Assembly (NCBI GenBank): GCA_015296065.1
Contig: DVDU01000023.1
Coordinates: forward strand, 1 to 64,000
Direction of reading: 5' to 3'
From: Oscillatoriaceae cyanobacterium M33_DOE_052
Lineage (GTDB): Bacteria > Cyanobacteriota > Cyanobacteriia > Cyanobacteriales > Laspinemataceae
DNA: 64,000 nucleotides
The notes under the pieces were generated by a model. It searched no databases, was not told the origin of the DNA, and saw nothing but the letters and a program-made list of their open reading frames with translations. Both the position numbers and the translations under genes were made by a program. This document shows, piece after piece, positions 61,422 through 64,000 of the stretch. Positions within the stretch are counted from its first letter, which is position 1, and each line of letters starts with the position of its first letter.

Positions 61422-61820
61422 TTATTTTTTGGGTTTGTCTGATGCCCAGAAACCGTAGTGAATAAAGATTTGGCCGTCTTTCATCGTCCAAGCATCACCC
61501 ACTTTCATTAGCCCCAGGTCGCAGGTGAATTCGGCTTGGAAAAAGATGCTGCCTTCTTTCCCGTCGAAGTTTTCGGTGAAGTCAATCTTTTTCACGTCGA
61601 TGGAGCCGATCGTCTTCATATACTTGTGAAAGAATTGTTTGATTCCTTCCCGGCCCTTGACGGTCATCGGGGGCTCTTCATCGTCAAAGCCGTTGAAAAA
61701 GGTAATCAAAACCGCATCTGGCGTATAGTCGCTATCCACCATTGCATCAATTTCCCCGGCGCCAATTCTTTCCAGGTGTTTGTCAAAAAAAGCTTGTCCT
61801 GGTGTCTTTGCTTGTGTCAT
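61422..61820 (-). CDS. small NTF2/SnoaL-like protein
   Basis: 132 residues, paralogous to the gene at 60461: HLERIGAGEIDAMVDSDYTP, VLITFFNGFDDEEP, KGREGIKQFFHKYM and a C-terminal AWTMKDGQIFIHYGFW. The similarity (DAVLI.., KDGxIxIHxG) supports a duplication within the block. It is the gene next to the ThDP-dependent enzyme with a 60-base spacer, so the two are probably cotranscribed. A small-molecule isomerase or dehydratase is possible. Confidence 0.82.
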   Translation of the reverse strand: MTQAKTPGQAFFDKHLERIGAGEIDAMVDSDYTPDAVLITFFNGFDDEEPPMTVKGREGIKQFFHKYMKTIGSIDVKKIDFTENFDGKEGSIFFQAEFTCDLGLMKVGDAWTMKDGQIFIHYGFWASDKPKK

Positions 61821-61880
61821 TTACCCTGTAGCTCCTTGAGAAAACCGATTTGTTTCACTTGTCCGGTGTTGGTCTCTGGT

Positions 61881-63587
61881 TTACTGACCGCAACGCACCC
61901 CAATCAATTCTGGGTGGACGTTGCCCTCTAACACTACGTCGATGAGGAATGGTCCTGGAGTTGACATCGCTTGTTTTAGTGCTGGACCGATTTCCTCGGG
62001 TTTCGTCACCAGTACCCCCGGAACGCCCATAGCGCGAGCCAGGTCGTGGAATTGGATTTCCGGCTTGGACAAGTCGAACGGTATGGGGAAATCGTGAGCG
62101 GGGATGTTCTGCTCTTTCCAGTAAGCGGTGATGTTCAGTTGCAGCAGCCGGTAAGAACGGTTGTTGCAGATGACAAACTTGGCGTCAATGTTATGACGAG
62201 CGGCGGTCCACAGGGCCTGGATGGTGTACATACTGCCACCGTCACCGGTAAACCCAACTACGGTTTTACCAGGATTGGCCAGTTTCAAGCCGATCGCTCC
62301 GGGAATGCCTAACCCCAGAGAACCGCCCCGAGTCAGGAAATAATGTCCCGGCTTTGTGGGGGGCTTGTAGCGGACGATCGCCGGTGAAGAGGTCAAAGCC
62401 TCATCAAAAATCACCACATCATCGGGTAACATCGGCGCGAACTCTTCCATAAACCGGGAGAAATGCAGGGGCACGTCATCACGGATTTTCTTGTCGGCTT
62501 CTAACGCCGCCGCCAATTTCGCCGCTTTCGCCTTGCCAATTTCTTCTGCCCGAGCCTTGGCCGCACTTTTCTGCTCAGGAGTCATCGCCGCTTCCAAAGC
62601 CGCCGCCAGCTTCGCTAGGGTCAACTTCGGATCGCTCACTATCCCCAAATCCACTGGGTGGTTTTTGGCGATTTCATAGGCGTTCAAGTCAATATGAACC
62701 ACCTTGGCGCCCGGTTTGAAGATATTCGTGAGTTCCGGGAATACCTCGGGCAGAATATAAGTGCCTACTACCAGGTTGACATCGCCTTTTTCCATAATCG
62801 GGCGGCTGGCGTAGCCGAACATATGACCCGTCCCGCCTTGATACAGGGGGTGGGTGTGGCTCATATTCAGTTCCCCGGAGTCGGCTTCCCAAACTTCGGC
62901 GCCCAGCAGTTCTGCCACTTTCACCAGTTCTTCTTGGGCTCCGGAATAAGCCACCCCATCACCCACGTAAATCATGGGTTTGGTGCCACTGGTGAGCATC
63001 GCCGCTGCTTGTTTCACCGTCTCGTCATCGGGGACTACCCGCGTCGAGGGGATGAACGAGGGAATAATCGGCTCTACCACCGGCATATCCAGAATGTCCT
63101 GGGGCAAGCACACATACACCGGACCCATTGGGGGAGTGCCTGCGATTTTGATGGCTCGCCGCAACACCCGCAGCAGGGATGATGGTTCCATCACCATTGT
63201 GGACCATTTGGTGACGGGCTCGGCCATCGCCACCAAATCACCGGCCATCTGGGCGTCCATCGCCTGGTACTTAATCCCGGAGTCACCGCCGATGACCACC
63301 AGGGGGGCGTGTCCCCGATAGGCTTGGTAAAGGGCGCCGATCGAGTTGCCCAAACCGGGGGTACTGTGAATCTGTACCACCGTCGGTTTTTGGGTGGCCC
63401 GGGCGTAACCATCGGCGGTCATTACCGCGATCGTTTCTTGCAGAGTGAGAATGTATTTTAGCTTGGGATATTCCGCGAGGGCATCCAGGAAACCCTGTTC
63501 CACTGTGCCAGGATTTCCAAACATATACTCGATGCCATCAGCCAGGAATTGCTCCAGGATGGCATAGCGTCCTGTTTTGGTTGTCAT
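61881..63587 (-). CDS. ThDP-dependent decarboxylase, benzoylformate-decarboxylase-like
   Basis: 568 residues in the PYR-TH3-PP order of ThDP enzymes. YMFGNPGTVEQGFLDAL and QIHSTPGLGNSIGAL match benzoylformate decarboxylase (the His of HS corresponds to its catalytic His70). The catalytic Glu lies in LTLQETIAVMTADGYARA and the ThDP/Mg motif is GDGGSMYTIQ ... CNN. A 2-oxoacid decarboxylase or carboligase role is likely; acetolactate synthase is less so, as no small subunit or FAD signature is seen. It is upstream of three NTF2-like genes and downstream of a DJ-1/PfpI gene. Ala/Lys-rich linker (about 335-370) is low complexity. Confidence 0.88.
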   Translation of the reverse strand: MTTKTGRYAILEQFLADGIEYMFGNPGTVEQGFLDALAEYPKLKYILTLQETIAVMTADGYARATQKPTVVQIHSTPGLGNSIGALYQAYRGHAPLVVIGGDSGIKYQAMDAQMAGDLVAMAEPVTKWSTMVMEPSSLLRVLRRAIKIAGTPPMGPVYVCLPQDILDMPVVEPIIPSFIPSTRVVPDDETVKQAAAMLTSGTKPMIYVGDGVAYSGAQEELVKVAELLGAEVWEADSGELNMSHTHPLYQGGTGHMFGYASRPIMEKGDVNLVVGTYILPEVFPELTNIFKPGAKVVHIDLNAYEIAKNHPVDLGIVSDPKLTLAKLAAALEAAMTPEQKSAAKARAEEIGKAKAAKLAAALEADKKIRDDVPLHFSRFMEEFAPMLPDDVVIFDEALTSSPAIVRYKPPTKPGHYFLTRGGSLGLGIPGAIGLKLANPGKTVVGFTGDGGSMYTIQALWTAARHNIDAKFVICNNRSYRLLQLNITAYWKEQNIPAHDFPIPFDLSKPEIQFHDLARAMGVPGVLVTKPEEIGPALKQAMSTPGPFLIDVVLEGNVHPELIGVRCGQ

Positions 63588-63627
63588 TTCTCCCTTTTCC
63601 TCTGTGCTTTTTCCGCCATTTGTCTCC

Positions 63628-63718
63628 CCTTTCTGAGACGGGGAGACTCGGAGACTGGGAGACTGAGAGAGGAAATGCTCCCCGTCCCCCGGTCTCCCCG
63701 TCCCCTGGTCTCCCTACC
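63628..63718. repeat. GGGAGAC-type heptad-like repeats, inverted
   Basis: Units GGGGAGACTCGGAGACTGGGAGAC, then GGTCTCCCCGTCCCC in opposite sense, fill the gap between the ThDP enzyme and the next gene. The TAG stop of the latter directly adjoins GGGAGACC. Confidence 0.75.
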
Positions 63719-64000
63719 AGCCGTAGCGAGTCATTCCTTCTTCGAGAACTTTAATCAAAATCTCGCCGCACTTGAGGGAGGAAGCGGTAGAGCGGCTAGT
63801 GATAAAGGGATAATCCACGAGTACGGAGGTTTCGTGACCCACGTTGCCGATGAAGGTGCCATCGGGTCCGACGGCATCGCGCATGATGTACTCCAGGGGA
63901 TAGAAGGGAGGGCCAAAGTTGATGTAGCCATCGCCAAATCCTTTGTTGGAGCCGTCTAAGGCGTGGGGGCCTTCAAAGCCGGTGCCATCCACATAATCGT
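63714..64000 (-). CDS. C-terminal part of a DJ-1/PfpI-like protein, cut by the window edge
   Basis: The last 95 codons of a gene whose start is beyond 64000. Features: DGTGFEGPHALDGSNKGFGD, YPLEYIMRDAVGPDGTFIGN, and VLVDYPFITSRSTASSLKCG followed by a C-terminal helix. The DYPFITSRS end matches the region around the TGR/TSR turn of DJ-1/PfpI-type proteins. This suggests a second member of the family in the block (first at 37670). The N-terminal half with the active-site Cys is not visible, so the assignment is only moderate. Confidence 0.55.
   Translation of the reverse strand, partial: DYVDGTGFEGPHALDGSNKGFGDGYINFGPPFYPLEYIMRDAVGPDGTFIGNVGHETSVLVDYPFITSRSTASSLKCGEILIKVLEEGMTRYGW

Overview
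The window comes from a cyanobacterium, most likely a filamentous, Oscillatoriales-like one. The evidence is the HIP1 octamer GCGATCGC scattered throughout (for example near 3637, 7860 and 44080), the rimO-crhR gene pair, a GUN4-domain gene, a PEP-CTERM protein, an SLH/OprB-type porin, a multi-PAS histidine kinase, and heptanucleotide tandem repeats (STRR type) between genes. The species cannot be named from sequence alone.

The left half (1-31 kb) is mostly housekeeping and signalling. It holds a chemoreceptor, glyS, murD, a PEP-CTERM surface protein, a small P-loop kinase, the rimO-crhR operon, a 46-residue membrane protein, a CNNM-type transporter, tRNA-Tyr, tRNA-Thr and tRNA-Arg, several cyanobacterial proteins of unknown function, and rsmI. 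It continues with relics of a 4-Cys/GUN4 kinase gene, a PfkB sugar kinase, a CysQ/inositol-phosphatase-like enzyme, a Nif11-like peptide, a methyltransferase, a two-gene phosphorelay (six-PAS histidine kinase plus a receiver-kinase), cysE, a ParA-like ATPase and a membrane protein.

The right half (31.3-64 kb) is unusual. All of its roughly 27 genes are on the minus strand, so transcription runs from beyond the right edge towards 31.3 kb. It encodes a three-subunit molybdenum-hydroxylase-like complex split over 20 kb (Fe-S subunit at 59 kb, FAD and Mo subunits at 40-44 kb) with its maturation factors MocA and XdhC. It also has a benzoylformate-decarboxylase-like ThDP enzyme, three small NTF2/SnoaL-like proteins, several SDRs, a Tat-exported GMC oxidoreductase and a porin. 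Further along are two large secreted proteins that alternate SnoaL-like and RTX domains, an MDR reductase, 3-hydroxybutyrate dehydrogenase next to acetoacetate decarboxylase, two DJ-1/PfpI proteins, GlgX, and an epimerase-like barrel fused to a STAS domain. The layout suggests import or extracellular capture of a substrate, oxidation, decarboxylation and ketone handling. The substrate is not evident. All three hydroxylase subunits depart from their family at cofactor or active-site motifs; the Fe-S subunit has lost six of eight cluster cysteines in an intact reading frame. This may be a repurposed, possibly non-redox, complex.

Short repeats mark many gene borders: AATTGAT-type and GACAAAT-type heptads, the palindrome GGGCTAAAGCCC with its GTAGTT flank, GTAGGGG palindromes and AGAAACCSGGTTTCT hairpins. 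Several supply the stop codon of the adjacent gene and others supply its likely ATG. No CRISPR array, rRNA, transposase gene or prophage was seen.
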